Positions 56,104 to 64,000 of a stretch of 64,000 nt of DNA are shown in pieces. The stretch's first letter is position 1. Each line of letters starts with the position of its first letter. The DNA comes from Caulobacter sp. CCUG 60055 (GTDB lineage Bacteria; Pseudomonadota; Alphaproteobacteria; Caulobacterales; Caulobacteraceae). The DNA is taken from positions 558,001 to 622,000 of the forward strand of contig NZ_PUIC01000001.1 in the NCBI RefSeq assembly GCF_022750545.1. The letters run 5' to 3'. The notes beneath the pieces were generated by a model. That model made no database searches. It was given only the letters and a program-made list of their open reading frames with translations, and was not told where the DNA came from. The translations under genes were made by a program, and so were the position numbers.

Positions 56104-57099
56104 CTATCGCGCCGCGGCGATCAGCTTGCGGGCTTCGGCGACTGAGGCGGCGACCTCGGCCTTGCCGGCGGCGATGTCGTCGGCCATCCCCATCAGCTTG
56201 GGCGCCAGCACCGATCCGCTTTCGGCCTCCTCGGTCACCGAAACCCCGCCGCCGCGCCGGATCGCCTCGTCCCAGGCCGCGCGGACCTCGGCCCAATAGT
56301 CCTTGGTCCTGGCCCAGTAGGCGTCGGCGGCGGCGACCGGGAAATCGTCTGCGCGCTGGTAGGTGTTGAGCACCGCCTCGTGCACGAAGGTGACGCTGGC
56401 CCCGTCCTTGGTCCCGATCTTGGCGTTGTCCTGTTCGTGCACCCACCCCGTCGGGGTCAGGGCGTGCCGGTTGGTCCCGACATAGCGGTCATAGACCGGA
56501 TGGCGGACCGCGTCGCGCCGGGCCAGGGGGCGCCAGGTCTCGTTGCTGGTCCAGCGCGCCACGCCGTCGTCATAGACCCAGCGCCCGACCCCGCCGTAGC
56601 GCGGCGAATCGTCGGTCTGCCAGACGGTCTGGGACCATGCGCCGGACCGCTCGGCGGCCGCCACGGCGGTCAGCCCCCAGCGCCCCTTGCCGCCATAGGT
56701 CAGCACCGACTGCGGCTCGTAGACCCAGTCCTGACGCCAGTGCTTGACCACGGCGGGCTTGCCGTCGTGGTCCTCGACCACCAGCAGGTGCTGCAGGCGG
56801 ATGAGGCCCGGGCGGTCCTCGATGACGCGGACCACCTCGTGGCCGCCGCTGATCTTGGCGGGGATGGGCTGGTAGCCGGGGGTGAAGGCGGCGGTCTCGC
56901 GGAAATCGAACCGCACCTTGTATGTCCCGGCCATGGCCAGGATCGCCTGGCGGTCGCGCTCGTAGCGGGCGCTGGGCGCCGTCGCGGCGGCGGGCGCCGC
57001 CTGGCCGGGCCCGCCCTGGGCCGGCGCGGCCTGGGCGGCGGTCGCGGCGGCGAGGAGCAGGCCGCCGGCGAGCGCGGCCTGGGCGAGAACTTGGATCAT
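56104..57099 (-). CDS. DUF6607-like exported protein
   Basis: A 331-residue secreted protein of unknown biochemical function. A Sec signal (about residues 1-24, LAQAALAGGLLLAAATAAQA) precedes a Pro/Ala linker and a beta-rich domain with many Trp and Tyr: HWRQDWVYEPQSVLTYGGKGRWGL, WQTDDSPRYGGVGRWVYDD and TGWVHEQDNAKIG. Proteins of this family are frequently encoded next to TonB-dependent haem receptors, as here. ATG at 57099 is chosen to keep the signal peptide at the start; an ATG at 57126 adds charged residues without a ribosome site. Likely co-transcribed with the receptor 36 bases upstream. Confidence 0.8.
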   Translation of the reverse strand: MIQVLAQAALAGGLLLAAATAAQAAPAQGGPGQAAPAAATAPSARYERDRQAILAMAGTYKVRFDFRETAAFTPGYQPIPAKISGGHEVVRVIEDRPGLIRLQHLLVVEDHDGKPAVVKHWRQDWVYEPQSVLTYGGKGRWGLTAVAAAERSGAWSQTVWQTDDSPRYGGVGRWVYDDGVARWTSNETWRPLARRDAVRHPVYDRYVGTNRHALTPTGWVHEQDNAKIGTKDGASVTFVHEAVLNTYQRADDFPVAAADAYWARTKDYWAEVRAAWDEAIRRGGGVSVTEEAESGSVLAPKLMGMADDIAAGKAEVAASVAEARKLIAAAR

Positions 57100-57135
57100 G
57101 GTCTTGTCGTCCTTGTCGGCGTGCATGGCGGCGGA

Positions 57136-59319
57136 TCAGAAGCGCACGGTGAGCGAGGCGCCGGCGTTGCGGCCGGGCTGGGTGTAGGCGTCGGTCACGG
57201 TCGAGGCGGTCGAGAGCCCGCGCACGTCGCTCCACCACCAGTATTTCTGGTCGAACAGGTTGAAGACGCCGGCGCGCAGCACGGCGCGGTCGCCGAGGCT
57301 CCACCAGCCGGTCAGGTCGACCACCGTGAAGCTGGGCGGGGTGAAACAGTTCGGCGCGCAGGTTCCGCCGGTCCGCGACCGGCTCTTGCCGTCCGAATAG
57401 GTGGCGCTGAGCTGGCCGCCGAAACGTCCCGCCGGCTCGCGCCAGCCCAGGCCGGCGACCAGCTTGAACGGCTCGATGCTGGCCAGGGGCGTCGAGACGC
57501 CGTCCGACTTCTGGGTTCCCCGGGCGTAGGAGGCGGCCAGGCGCCCGGTCAGCCCGTGGCCGAGCTCCGCCTCGGCCTTGGCCTCGACGCCGGTGATCCG
57601 CACCTCGCCCAGATTGACGTATTTGAACAGCGCCGGGTCGGTCGGGGTGAACGAGCCCGACACCTGCACCTGCTCGATGAAGTCGTCGTACCAGCCGGCG
57701 AAACCGGTCACGCTCGCCGACCACCGCCGCCCCTTGAAGCGGGCGCCCGCCTCCAACGTCTGGCTGGTCTCAGGCTTGAGGTCGGGATTGGGAACCGAGC
57801 GGTAGTTGATGATCGGGTTGGAGAAGCCGTTGTTGACCTGGGACGGCTCGGGCGACTTGAAGCCCTGGGCGTAGTTGGCGAACAGGCCGATGTTCGGCGT
57901 CGCCTGGAACACCGCCGCCAGCCTCGGCGTCAGCCGCCCGTCGCTCTGGGCGCGCGGCGTGAAGGTGGTGAACAGCGGGTCGGCCTTGGGGTCGAGGTCG
58001 TAATAGTCGTAGCGCAGCGCCGGATAGAGGTTCAGCCGCCCGCCCATCAGGCCGATCTCGTCCTGCACGAACAGGCCTGCCAGCACGTAGTCGGTGACCG
58101 GGAAGGCCCGCGTCGGGAAGCTGTCGCCCATCGACGGGACCGTGCCGTCGCGCACGCCGGTCTGGCGGGTCAGCGAGACGTCGCCGCCATAGACGAAGTG
58201 ATGCTCGACGGCGCCGGTGGTCAGACGGCTCTCCAGCTGTCCCGACAGGCCGTAGACACGGTTGTCGAAGGTGTTCAGCCGCGTGCGGGCCAGGGCCGTG
58301 TTGCGGGTCTCGAAGGAGAACTGCTCGGTGCGGCTGGTCTGGAAATAGCCGACCAGGTAGCCGGCCGAGATCGGGCCGCCGTCGCCCTTGTAGCGGTAGT
58401 CGAGGCTGAGGCGGTCGCGTTTGATGTCGTCCTGCGCCCGCAGGCCGACGGCGCTGGTCGCCGTCAGCGGCGGCTTGGCGATGGCGCTGAGCACGTTGGT
58501 GTCGAGCTGGCTGTCCAGGTGGTCCCATGTCAGGCGGACGCGATGCGTGTCCGACGGCGCGTAGACCAGCTTGGCCAGGGCCGCGTTCGAGCCGGAATCC
58601 TGAGGATTGGGCGTGGTGCGGTCGACATTGGCGACGCCGTTCGAGCCCTTGTTGTCGAGCTCGTGGCCGTCGCGGCGGGTATAGGCCAGCATCACGCCCC
58701 AGGGGCCGTCGCGGCCGGCGACGGTCGCCCCTTCGCTCCAGCTGTCGTTCTGCGAGGCGTAGCCGACGCGGGCCTGGCCGCCCCAGACCTGCCCTGGCTT
58801 GAGGAAGTCCTCCGGGTCCTTGGTGACGTAGCTGACCGCCCCGGCCAGGCCGTCGCCGCCGTACAGGGCCGAGGCCGGGCCGCGCAGGATCTCCACCGAC
58901 TTCAGCAGGCCCAGGTCGGCGTAGTCGCCCCGGCCGACCGATTGCGGACCGAAGCTGTAGGCGTCGGGGATGCGCACGCCGTCGATCTGGATCAGCACCC
59001 GGTCGCCTTCCAGGCCGCGGATGTTGAAACCGCTGTCGCCGTCGCGGCCGGTGGACGAGCCGGCGGCGGTGAAGCGGGCCGGGCTGCGGCGGACGGCCAC
59101 CCCCGGCTCGTAGCGGACCAGATCCTTGATGTCGTTGACCAGCTGGTCGTCGATCTGCTGGCTGGAGATGACGCTCACCGTGGCCGGCGCCTGATCGACC
59201 GGCTTGGCGGTCCGGGTCGCGGTCACCGTCACCGGCTCGACCGGCGTCGCCTCGTCGGCGTGGGCCGCCGCGAACCCCAGAACCCAGACCGGAACCGTCA
59301 ACATCAGCACGCGACGCAT
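57136..59319 (-). CDS. TonB-dependent haem/haemoglobin-type receptor
   Basis: A 727-residue outer-membrane receptor. Signal peptide about 1-22, TonB box PVEPVTVTATRT, plug domain with VSVISSQQIDDQLVNDIKDLVRYEPGVAVR and SGFNIRGLEGDRVLIQIDGVRIPDAYSFG, then a 22-strand barrel ending in Phe (ASLTVRF). The haem-receptor marker region PEPSQVNNGF...VPNPDLKPETS corresponds to the FRAP/NPNL boxes, although the FRAP box itself is altered. ATG at 59319 starts the signal. A Fur-like dyad lies 47-61 bases upstream. Iron-repressed haem uptake is inferred. Confidence 0.9.
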   Translation of the reverse strand: MRRVLMLTVPVWVLGFAAAHADEATPVEPVTVTATRTAKPVDQAPATVSVISSQQIDDQLVNDIKDLVRYEPGVAVRRSPARFTAAGSSTGRDGDSGFNIRGLEGDRVLIQIDGVRIPDAYSFGPQSVGRGDYADLGLLKSVEILRGPASALYGGDGLAGAVSYVTKDPEDFLKPGQVWGGQARVGYASQNDSWSEGATVAGRDGPWGVMLAYTRRDGHELDNKGSNGVANVDRTTPNPQDSGSNAALAKLVYAPSDTHRVRLTWDHLDSQLDTNVLSAIAKPPLTATSAVGLRAQDDIKRDRLSLDYRYKGDGGPISAGYLVGYFQTSRTEQFSFETRNTALARTRLNTFDNRVYGLSGQLESRLTTGAVEHHFVYGGDVSLTRQTGVRDGTVPSMGDSFPTRAFPVTDYVLAGLFVQDEIGLMGGRLNLYPALRYDYYDLDPKADPLFTTFTPRAQSDGRLTPRLAAVFQATPNIGLFANYAQGFKSPEPSQVNNGFSNPIINYRSVPNPDLKPETSQTLEAGARFKGRRWSASVTGFAGWYDDFIEQVQVSGSFTPTDPALFKYVNLGEVRITGVEAKAEAELGHGLTGRLAASYARGTQKSDGVSTPLASIEPFKLVAGLGWREPAGRFGGQLSATYSDGKSRSRTGGTCAPNCFTPPSFTVVDLTGWWSLGDRAVLRAGVFNLFDQKYWWWSDVRGLSTASTVTDAYTQPGRNAGASLTVRF

Positions 59320-59365
59320 CGCCACCCCCAAATGAGAATCCAAGATGGCGAGGAGTTATTGCAAT

Positions 59366-59380
59366 TCATTCTCAGAATCA
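59366..59380. promoter_or_regulatory. Putative Fur box of the TonB receptor operon
   Basis: TCATTCT-C-AGAATCA is a 7-1-7 dyad with one mismatch between arms, matching the Fur-box form, within a local A/T-rich stretch (59357-59392) unlike the surrounding DNA. It lies 47 bases from the receptor start. Confidence 0.65.
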
Positions 59381-59514
59381 ATTTCAATTATGAAGGCGGC
59401 GCGACGGCCTGCCCGAACGGCCGGTCTGGAAAGGCAAACCGATCGGCGGGCTTGCGCTGGCGCGCCGGAACCGCTTAGGGAGCGCCGACATCCCGCAGCA
59501 TCCGGAGCCCCGCC

Positions 59515-60408
59515 ATGGCCGAAGCACGCATCATCGACGGCAAGGCCTTCGCCGACGGCCTGCGCGCGCGCATCGCCGAAGAGGTGGCGAGCCTCCAGGC
59601 CGAGCACGGCCTGACCCCCGGCCTGGCGGTGGTGCTGGTCGGCGACGACCCGGCCAGCCAGGTCTATGTGCGCAACAAAGGCGAGCAGACCCTGGCCGTC
59701 GGCATGCATTCGGTCACCCACCGCCTGGCCGCCGACACCCGGCAGGAGGACCTGATCGCCCTGGTCGAACAGCTCAACGCCGACCCGGCGATCCACGGCG
59801 TGCTGGTGCAGCTGCCCCTGCCCGCCCACCTCGACCCGGCGGTGGTGATCGCCGCCCTCGACCCGGACAAGGACGTCGACGGCCTGAGCGTGATCAGCGC
59901 CGGCCGCCTCGCCTCGGGCCTGCCCGGACTGACCTCCTGCACGCCGCTGGGCTGCATGATGCTGCTGCGCGACGCCCTGGGCGACCTGACGGGCAAGAAC
60001 GCCGTGGTCATCGGCCGCTCGAACCTGATGGGCAAGCCGATGGCGCAACTGCTGCTGCAGGCCGACTGCACGGTCACCATCGCCCATTCGCGCAGCCGCG
60101 ACCTGCCGGCCATCTGCCGCCAGGCGGACATCGTCGTCGCCGCCGTCGGACGCGCCGAGATGGTCAAGGGCGACTGGATCAAGCCGGGCGCGGCGGTGAT
60201 CGATGTCGGCATCACCCGCTTCCCCGCCCGCGACCCGCAGGCCGCCGCCGCCGGCAAGACGCGGCTGGTCGGCGACGTGGCCTTCGACGAGGCCAAGGCG
60301 GTCGCCGGGTGGATCACCCCCGTCCCCGGCGGCGTCGGGCCGATGACCATCGCCTGCCTGTTGCAGAACACCCTGACCGCCGCCAAGCGGCGGAGCGGCC
60401 TGGCCTGA
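59515..60408 (+). CDS. folD: Methylenetetrahydrofolate dehydrogenase/cyclohydrolase
   Basis: A 297-residue FolD, oxidising methylene-THF to methenyl- then formyl-THF. Active-site motif [17 protein letters not shown] with catalytic Lys, then [33 protein letters not shown] (NADP site) and [19 protein letters not shown]. Length is normal. Starts at ATG 59515. Confidence 0.97.
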   Translation: MAEARIIDGKAFADGLRARIAEEVASLQAEHGLTPGLAVVLVGDDPASQVYVRNKGEQTLAVGMHSVTHRLAADTRQEDLIALVEQLNADPAIHGVLVQLPLPAHLDPAVVIAALDPDKDVDGLSVISAGRLASGLPGLTSCTPLGCMMLLRDALGDLTGKNAVVIGRSNLMGKPMAQLLLQADCTVTIAHSRSRDLPAICRQADIVVAAVGRAEMVKGDWIKPGAAVIDVGITRFPARDPQAAAAGKTRLVGDVAFDEAKAVAGWITPVPGGVGPMTIACLLQNTLTAAKRRSGLA

Positions 60409-60456
60409 CCGGTCGGACGCCGTAAGGTAGTCCTAGCTATCTCTTTCCTGCCTGGA

Positions 60457-60481
60457 CGTTTTCGCTACAGTGCCGAAAACG
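60457..60481. promoter_or_regulatory. Inverted repeat upstream of the cytochrome c gene
   Basis: CGTTTTCG (60457-60464) and CGAAAACG (60474-60481) are perfect arms with a 9-base spacer, ending 22 bases before the GTG start. It could be an operator or leader hairpin. Confidence 0.5.
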
Positions 60482-60503
60482 CGAAAGACCGGGGAGGAAC
60501 GGC

Positions 60504-60857
60504 GTGAGTCGTCTGCTGATCATCGCCGCGGCGGGCCTGGGCCTGGCCGCCTGTGGTCCCAAGAAGCCGCCGACGCCGGCCGAGGCCGCCGCCCTGCGCC
60601 CCGCCGACGCGCGGCTGGCCCAGCTCTACGACGCCTCTTGCAAGGCCTGCCACGCCCAGGCCGACACCGGCGCGCCGCTGGTCCACGACCACGCCGCCTG
60701 GGACCCGCGCTGGAGACAGGGCGAACCGGTGCTGCTCGACCACGTCGTCCAGGGCTATCAGGCCATGCCGGCCCTGGGCCAATGCGCCAGCTGCGCGCCC
60801 GACGACCTCAAGCGGCTGATCCGCTTCCTGGCCGACCGCGAAGGAGACGGCCGATGA
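60504..60857 (+). CDS. Cytochrome c5-family lipoprotein
   Basis: A 117-residue exported monohaem cytochrome. A lipoprotein signal ends at Cys17 (LGLAACG). The haem motif is CKACH (Cys46-His50), and the axial Met is in YQAMPALGQC, followed by the cytochrome c5-type second Cys pair CASC. Such proteins are periplasmic electron carriers. GTG start has GGGGAGGAA upstream. Its TGA overlaps the next gene's ATG (ATGA), so the pair is translationally coupled with a flavin oxidase. Confidence 0.88.
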   Translation: MSRLLIIAAAGLGLAACGPKKPPTPAEAAALRPADARLAQLYDASCKACHAQADTGAPLVHDHAAWDPRWRQGEPVLLDHVVQGYQAMPALGQCASCAPDDLKRLIRFLADREGDGR

Positions 60858-62269
60858 TCTCGCGTCGCGGAGCCCTGATCGCCGGCGGAGCGACCGTCGC
60901 CGTAGTTGGCGCCGGCGCCGGCGCGGTCGCCGTGGCCAAGCACGACAAACCCGAGCCGGCCGCCCCGCCCTCGACCGACAATCAGGGCCGGCTTCTTTGG
61001 CGCAACTGGTCGGGCATCCAGCACAGCTATCCGCAGGCGCGGCTGGCGCCGAAGTCCGAAGACGAGGTCGCCCAGGCGCTGAAGACCGCCCCCGGCCCGA
61101 TCCGGGCGGTGGGAGCCGGCCACTCCTTCACCGCCCTGGTGCCGACCGCCGGCAGCCTGATGTCGCTGGACGGCCTCGCAGGGATCGCCGGCTGGGAGGG
61201 CGAGGACCAGGCCGTGGTCTGGTGCGGCACCCGCCTGGGCCAGCTCGGCCCGGCCCTGGCGGCCAAGGGCCGGGCGATGGCCAACCTGCCCGACATCAAC
61301 AAGCAGTCGCTGGGCGGCGCGCTCAGCACCGCCACCCACGGCACGGGCAAGACCCTGGTCGCGATCCACGCCGACGTCACCGCGCTGAGGCTGGCGACGA
61401 CCAGCGGCGAAATCCTCGAATGCGACGCCGACAAGAACCGCGACATCTTCGACGCGGCCCGCGTTTCGCTGGGCGCTCTCGGCGTCATCACCCAGGCCCG
61501 CCTGCGCACCACGGCCAATCGCCGCCTGCATCGCCGCGTGTTCGCCGAGCCCTTCGAGGAGACCCTGGCCAAGGCCGAGGAACGCTGGGCCCGGCACCGC
61601 AACTACGAATTCTACGCCGTGCCGTTCACGGGCCTGGCCGCCAACATCACCCATGACGAGACCGACGCGCCGGCGATCCCGCGCGGCCCGGACACCGACA
61701 CCGATTTCCTCAACATGCTCCGGGCCATGCGCAACCTGCTCGGCTTTTCGACGCCGTTGCGCAAGGCGGCGGCCAAGACCCTGCTGTCGGCCGCCGCCCA
61801 GCCGGAGGAAGCCGTCGACGAGGGCTGGAAGCTGCTGTCGACCGAGCGGCCCATGCGGTTCAACGAGATGGAGTTCCACCTGCCGGTCGACGCCCAGCTC
61901 GCCGCGCTCAAGGAGGTGGTGGCGGCCATCGAGGCCAAGCGGCCGGACGTGTTCTTCCCCATCGAGGTGCGGCGCATCGCGCCCGACGACGCGTGGCTGT
62001 CGCCGTTCAACGCCGGGCCGCGCGGCTCGGTGGCGGTGCACGCCTATTATCGCGACGACTACGCCTTCCTGTTCGAGCTGATCGAGCCGATCTTCCGCCG
62101 CCATGACGGCCGCCCCCACTGGGGCAAGCTGCACAGCCTGCACGGCCAGCAGCTCCAGGCGCTCTATCCGCGCTGGGACGATTTCCTCGACCTGCGGCGA
62201 CGCCTGGACCCGGACGGACGGCTGCTCAATCCCTATCTGAAAGGCCTGTTCGGGCTCCAGAACGCCTGA
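60854..62269 (+). CDS. Exported FAD-linked oxidoreductase (D-arabinono-1,4-lactone oxidase family)
   Basis: A 471-residue flavoenzyme of the VAO/ALO family. The N-terminus MISRRGALIAGGATVAVVG is a twin-arginine-type signal. FAD-binding motif GPIRAVGAGHSFTALVP contains His that carries covalent FAD in relatives; PDINKQSLGGALSTATHGTGKTL is the second FAD segment. The C-terminal ALO domain ends with RPHWGKLH and DLRRRLDPDGRLLNPYL. Acts on sugar lactones or alditols in known members; substrate here is unknown. Coupling to a cytochrome c5 lipoprotein suggests electrons go to the respiratory chain rather than only to oxygen. Confidence 0.87.
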   Translation: MISRRGALIAGGATVAVVGAGAGAVAVAKHDKPEPAAPPSTDNQGRLLWRNWSGIQHSYPQARLAPKSEDEVAQALKTAPGPIRAVGAGHSFTALVPTAGSLMSLDGLAGIAGWEGEDQAVVWCGTRLGQLGPALAAKGRAMANLPDINKQSLGGALSTATHGTGKTLVAIHADVTALRLATTSGEILECDADKNRDIFDAARVSLGALGVITQARLRTTANRRLHRRVFAEPFEETLAKAEERWARHRNYEFYAVPFTGLAANITHDETDAPAIPRGPDTDTDFLNMLRAMRNLLGFSTPLRKAAAKTLLSAAAQPEEAVDEGWKLLSTERPMRFNEMEFHLPVDAQLAALKEVVAAIEAKRPDVFFPIEVRRIAPDDAWLSPFNAGPRGSVAVHAYYRDDYAFLFELIEPIFRRHDGRPHWGKLHSLHGQQLQALYPRWDDFLDLRRRLDPDGRLLNPYLKGLFGLQNA

Positions 62270-62281
62270 CGCCTCTCCTCG

Positions 62282-62941
62282 TCACTGGCCGCCGCCGGCG
62301 CTCCCTCGGGGAGCCAGGCTGGCGGCGCCGGTCTGGTCGGTCCAGGCGACGATCTGGCCCAGCACATCGCCCACGGCCGCGTCATAGGCCGGCACGATGG
62401 CCCCGACGCGGTTGTCGGCCGCCCTGCTGCGCCCCTCGAACACCTTGTCGCCCAGCAGCGCCCGGTCGCTCGGCCGCGCCATCACCGCGCGCACCTGCAC
62501 CACCACCGTCGGCGCGCCCTTGCCGGCCTCGTCGTAACGCGCCTCGAAGGTCCGCACGTCGAGGCGGATCACATAGTCGGCGCGGGTGACGTCGGTGCGC
62601 TGCACCAGCCGCGCGGGGCCGTCGGAGGCGTCGAACGCCCGTTGCAGGGCCTCGTCGAACAGGGTGGCGGCCGGCGCGAGCCAGCGGGCCTCGGCGATAT
62701 AGGCGGCCTGCTGCCGGTTGACGGTCAGGATGCGGTCGGTGGCCGCCGCGCGGGTGAAGCCGGTCGGCCCGCGCAGCACGGTGAACCGGGTCGACGCCGC
62801 CGCCGGCCTGGCCGCCGCGGAAGGCTCGCCGCCGAACCGGTAGAGCTGGGCCGGCTTGGTCTTGGGGAAGACCGTGATGCAACCGGCCAGGCCCAGGGCC
62901 AGGATCGACGCGGCGACGGGCAGGATCTTGCGGATGCTCAC
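62282..62941 (-). CDS. ABC transport auxiliary lipoprotein (PqiC/DUF330-like)
   Basis: A 219-residue outer-membrane-type lipoprotein. Signal ends in lipobox LAGC (Cys21). The body has the ABC_trans_aux pattern: FTVLRGPTGFTRAAATDRILTVNRQQAAYIAEARWLAPAATLFDEALQRAF and a C-terminal helical segment AAVGDVLGQIVAWTD. Such proteins pair with MCE transporters. ATG overlaps the mlaD-like stop by 4 bases. Confidence 0.88.
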   Translation of the reverse strand: MSIRKILPVAASILALGLAGCITVFPKTKPAQLYRFGGEPSAAARPAAASTRFTVLRGPTGFTRAAATDRILTVNRQQAAYIAEARWLAPAATLFDEALQRAFDASDGPARLVQRTDVTRADYVIRLDVRTFEARYDEAGKGAPTVVVQVRAVMARPSDRALLGDKVFEGRSRAADNRVGAIVPAYDAAVGDVLGQIVAWTDQTGAASLAPRGSAGGGQ

Positions 62942-63876
62942 GGCTTCACCTCGATTTCCTTGGCCGGCGCCTTGGAGGCCAGGCCGCGCGGGTTCTGCTC
63001 CACCTCGCCGACCAGCCGGTCGAGGGACTCGGCGGCCCCCTGCAAGGTCACGATGGCCGACTGCAGCTGCGGGATGCCGGTGGAGGCGAAGTCCGAGGTC
63101 GGCCCCTGCAGCTTGTCGATCATGCCGCGCGTCTCCTGGGCGGCGGTCTTCAGTTCGGCGGCGGCGTCGGCGATCTGGGCCATGGCGCGCTTGCCGTCGC
63201 CATTGACCAGCTGCTGGCTGGATTCACTCAGCTTGCCGATATTGGTCGCCGCCTGGTCGATCGACTTCAGGGCCTGGTCCGCGTCGGCGATGATGGCCTT
63301 CTGGCGGCGCGCTTCCGCGGTGACGGCGCTGATGTCCTGCAAGGTGGCGTTGAGCGTCTTGATGTTGCCGTCCGAAAGGATGCGGTTCACCCGGTCCAGG
63401 GCCTCGACGGTGCGGGTCAACACGGTGCCGCCGCCTTCCAGCAGGTCCTGCAAGGTGCTGCGCTGGCTCTGGATCACCGGGATCTTGCCCTCGGGCGTCA
63501 CGTCGTTGAGCAGCTTCGTCGTCGCCTTGCCGGCGGTGATCTGGATGTAGTTGACGCCGGTGATGCCCTGGGGCTCCAGGGTGGCGAAGCTGTCGGTCTT
63601 GACCGGCACGTCCGAGGTCATGCGCACGCGGGTGATGACCCGCGTCGGGTCGGCGTGGTCCAGGGCGATCTTGGTCACCTCGCCGACCTTGATGCCGTTG
63701 AAGTGCACCTCGCCGCCCTCGGACAGACCCCGCACCGGACCGACGAAGACGATGTCGTAGATGTCGTAGTCGCGCGTGAACTGCACCCGGGCCAGCCAGA
63801 CGACGAAGGCGACCATGCCCGCGAACAGGATCAGGGACGCCAGCCCGACCAGCGCGTAGTTGGCGTTTCTTTCCAT
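62938..63876 (-). CDS. MlaD-family (MCE) lipid transport protein
   Basis: A 312-residue bitopic MCE protein: an N-terminal helix (ALVGLASLILFAGMVAFVVWL), the MCE domain beginning YDIVFVGPVRGLSEGGEVHFNGIKVGEVTKI and including LEPQGITGVNYIQI, then a long helical C-terminal region with coiled-coil character. MCE hexamers form tunnels for phospholipids. ATG at 63876 starts one base into the stop of the upstream ABC gene (TGATG). Downstream lipoprotein completes the operon. Confidence 0.9.
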   Translation of the reverse strand: MERNANYALVGLASLILFAGMVAFVVWLARVQFTRDYDIYDIVFVGPVRGLSEGGEVHFNGIKVGEVTKIALDHADPTRVITRVRMTSDVPVKTDSFATLEPQGITGVNYIQITAGKATTKLLNDVTPEGKIPVIQSQRSTLQDLLEGGGTVLTRTVEALDRVNRILSDGNIKTLNATLQDISAVTAEARRQKAIIADADQALKSIDQAATNIGKLSESSQQLVNGDGKRAMAQIADAAAELKTAAQETRGMIDKLQGPTSDFASTGIPQLQSAIVTLQGAAESLDRLVGEVEQNPRGLASKAPAKEIEVKP

Positions 63877-64000
63877 CAGGCCGCTCCTTGCGGATTTTTC
63901 CGCTGCGCTTGCGTCGTGGGGCTTTCCGCCGCCGCGGCGGCGCGGCCGCGAGGGCCGCCGAAATATTCTTTGATCCACGGGTGGTCCGAGCGTTCCAGCT
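63876..64000 (-). CDS. C-terminus of MCE-operon ABC ATPase (MlaF-like), partial
   Basis: The last 40 residues of a gene entering from the right edge: the frame reads LERSDHPWIKEYFGGPRGRA and continues to a Gln-rich tail ending in TGA at 63878-63876. The HPWIKEYFGGPRGR segment is the usual C-terminus of MlaF-type ATPases. Its stop overlaps the mlaD-like start. Function follows from the ending and the operon. Confidence 0.8.
   Translation of the reverse strand, partial: LERSDHPWIKEYFGGPRGRAAAAAESPTTQAQRKNPQGAA

Noticed and set aside
56380-59478. A 1032-codon open frame on the plus strand opposite the TonB receptor and DUF6607 genes
   Set aside because: Its composition (Gly, Arg, Ala, His, Val rich) is the antisense pattern of a high-GC coding strand, and the opposite strand has clear domains.

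Overview
The window is high-GC chromosomal DNA from an alphaproteobacterium, most probably a member of the Caulobacteraceae (Caulobacter/Phenylobacterium-like). The evidence is the combination of FliX, the lineage-specific FlbY-type flagellar protein, a DipM-type four-LysM/LytM protein, a one-cysteine DksA, an alphaproteobacterial GTTC-N7-GTTC SOS box and the block scpAB-tatABC-serS-surE-pcm-dipM-yajC-secDF. Genes are densely packed, with many 4-base ATGA overlaps. I see no prophage, insertion sequence, CRISPR array, rRNA or biosynthetic island; this is mainly core genome.

Layout. 1-2.7 kb: a cNMP-binding/patatin protein and trans-aconitate methyltransferase. 2.7-5.8 kb: dksA, then fliX divergent from flgI-rod-binding protein-flbY, with a sigma-54-type promoter. 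5.8-12.3 kb: an ABC-F ATPase, then aidB divergent from uvrA across a shared region holding a LexA box and a perfect 13-bp dyad. 12.3-16.5 kb: two tandem paralogous membrane proteins, trmFO and an NDUFAF6-like protein. 16.5-20.6 kb: yajC-secD-secF-NDUFAF3-like protein and a PuuD-like membrane protein. 20.7-31.7 kb: a DUF815 ATPase, then a long minus-strand block running SPOR protein-nagZ-scpA-scpB-tatA-tatB-tatC-serS-surE-pcm-dipM. 32-41 kb: a secreted amidohydrolase sitting between dgt and the SPOR gene, then erpA, an alpha/beta hydrolase, xthA, NnrU, glutathione peroxidase and two oxidoreductases. 41.4-54.8 kb: OpgH, an unrecognised conserved protein, MATE and MFS transporters, type II DAHP synthase, the glmU-rpiA-gor-ligase-like operon, gph and tRNA-Val. 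54.8-59.4 kb: a probable iron/haem uptake unit (TonB receptor, DUF6607-like protein, MFS) behind a Fur-like dyad. 59.5-64 kb: folD, an exported cytochrome c5/lactone-oxidase pair and a minus-strand MCE lipid-transport operon that runs off the right edge.

How the genes work together. Many products act at the envelope: Sec and Tat export, division-linked cell wall remodelling (DipM, SPOR protein, NagZ), periplasmic glucan synthesis (OpgH), MCE lipid transport and the flagellar rings. Points deserving a second look are the aidB/uvrA control region, the two complex I assembly-factor homologues beside secDF, the degenerate zinc sites of DksA and DipM, the absence of argS from its usual place in the dgt-SPOR block, and the periplasmic flavin oxidase/cytochrome c5 pair. 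Statements about typical gene order and family function come from general knowledge; no database search was run.
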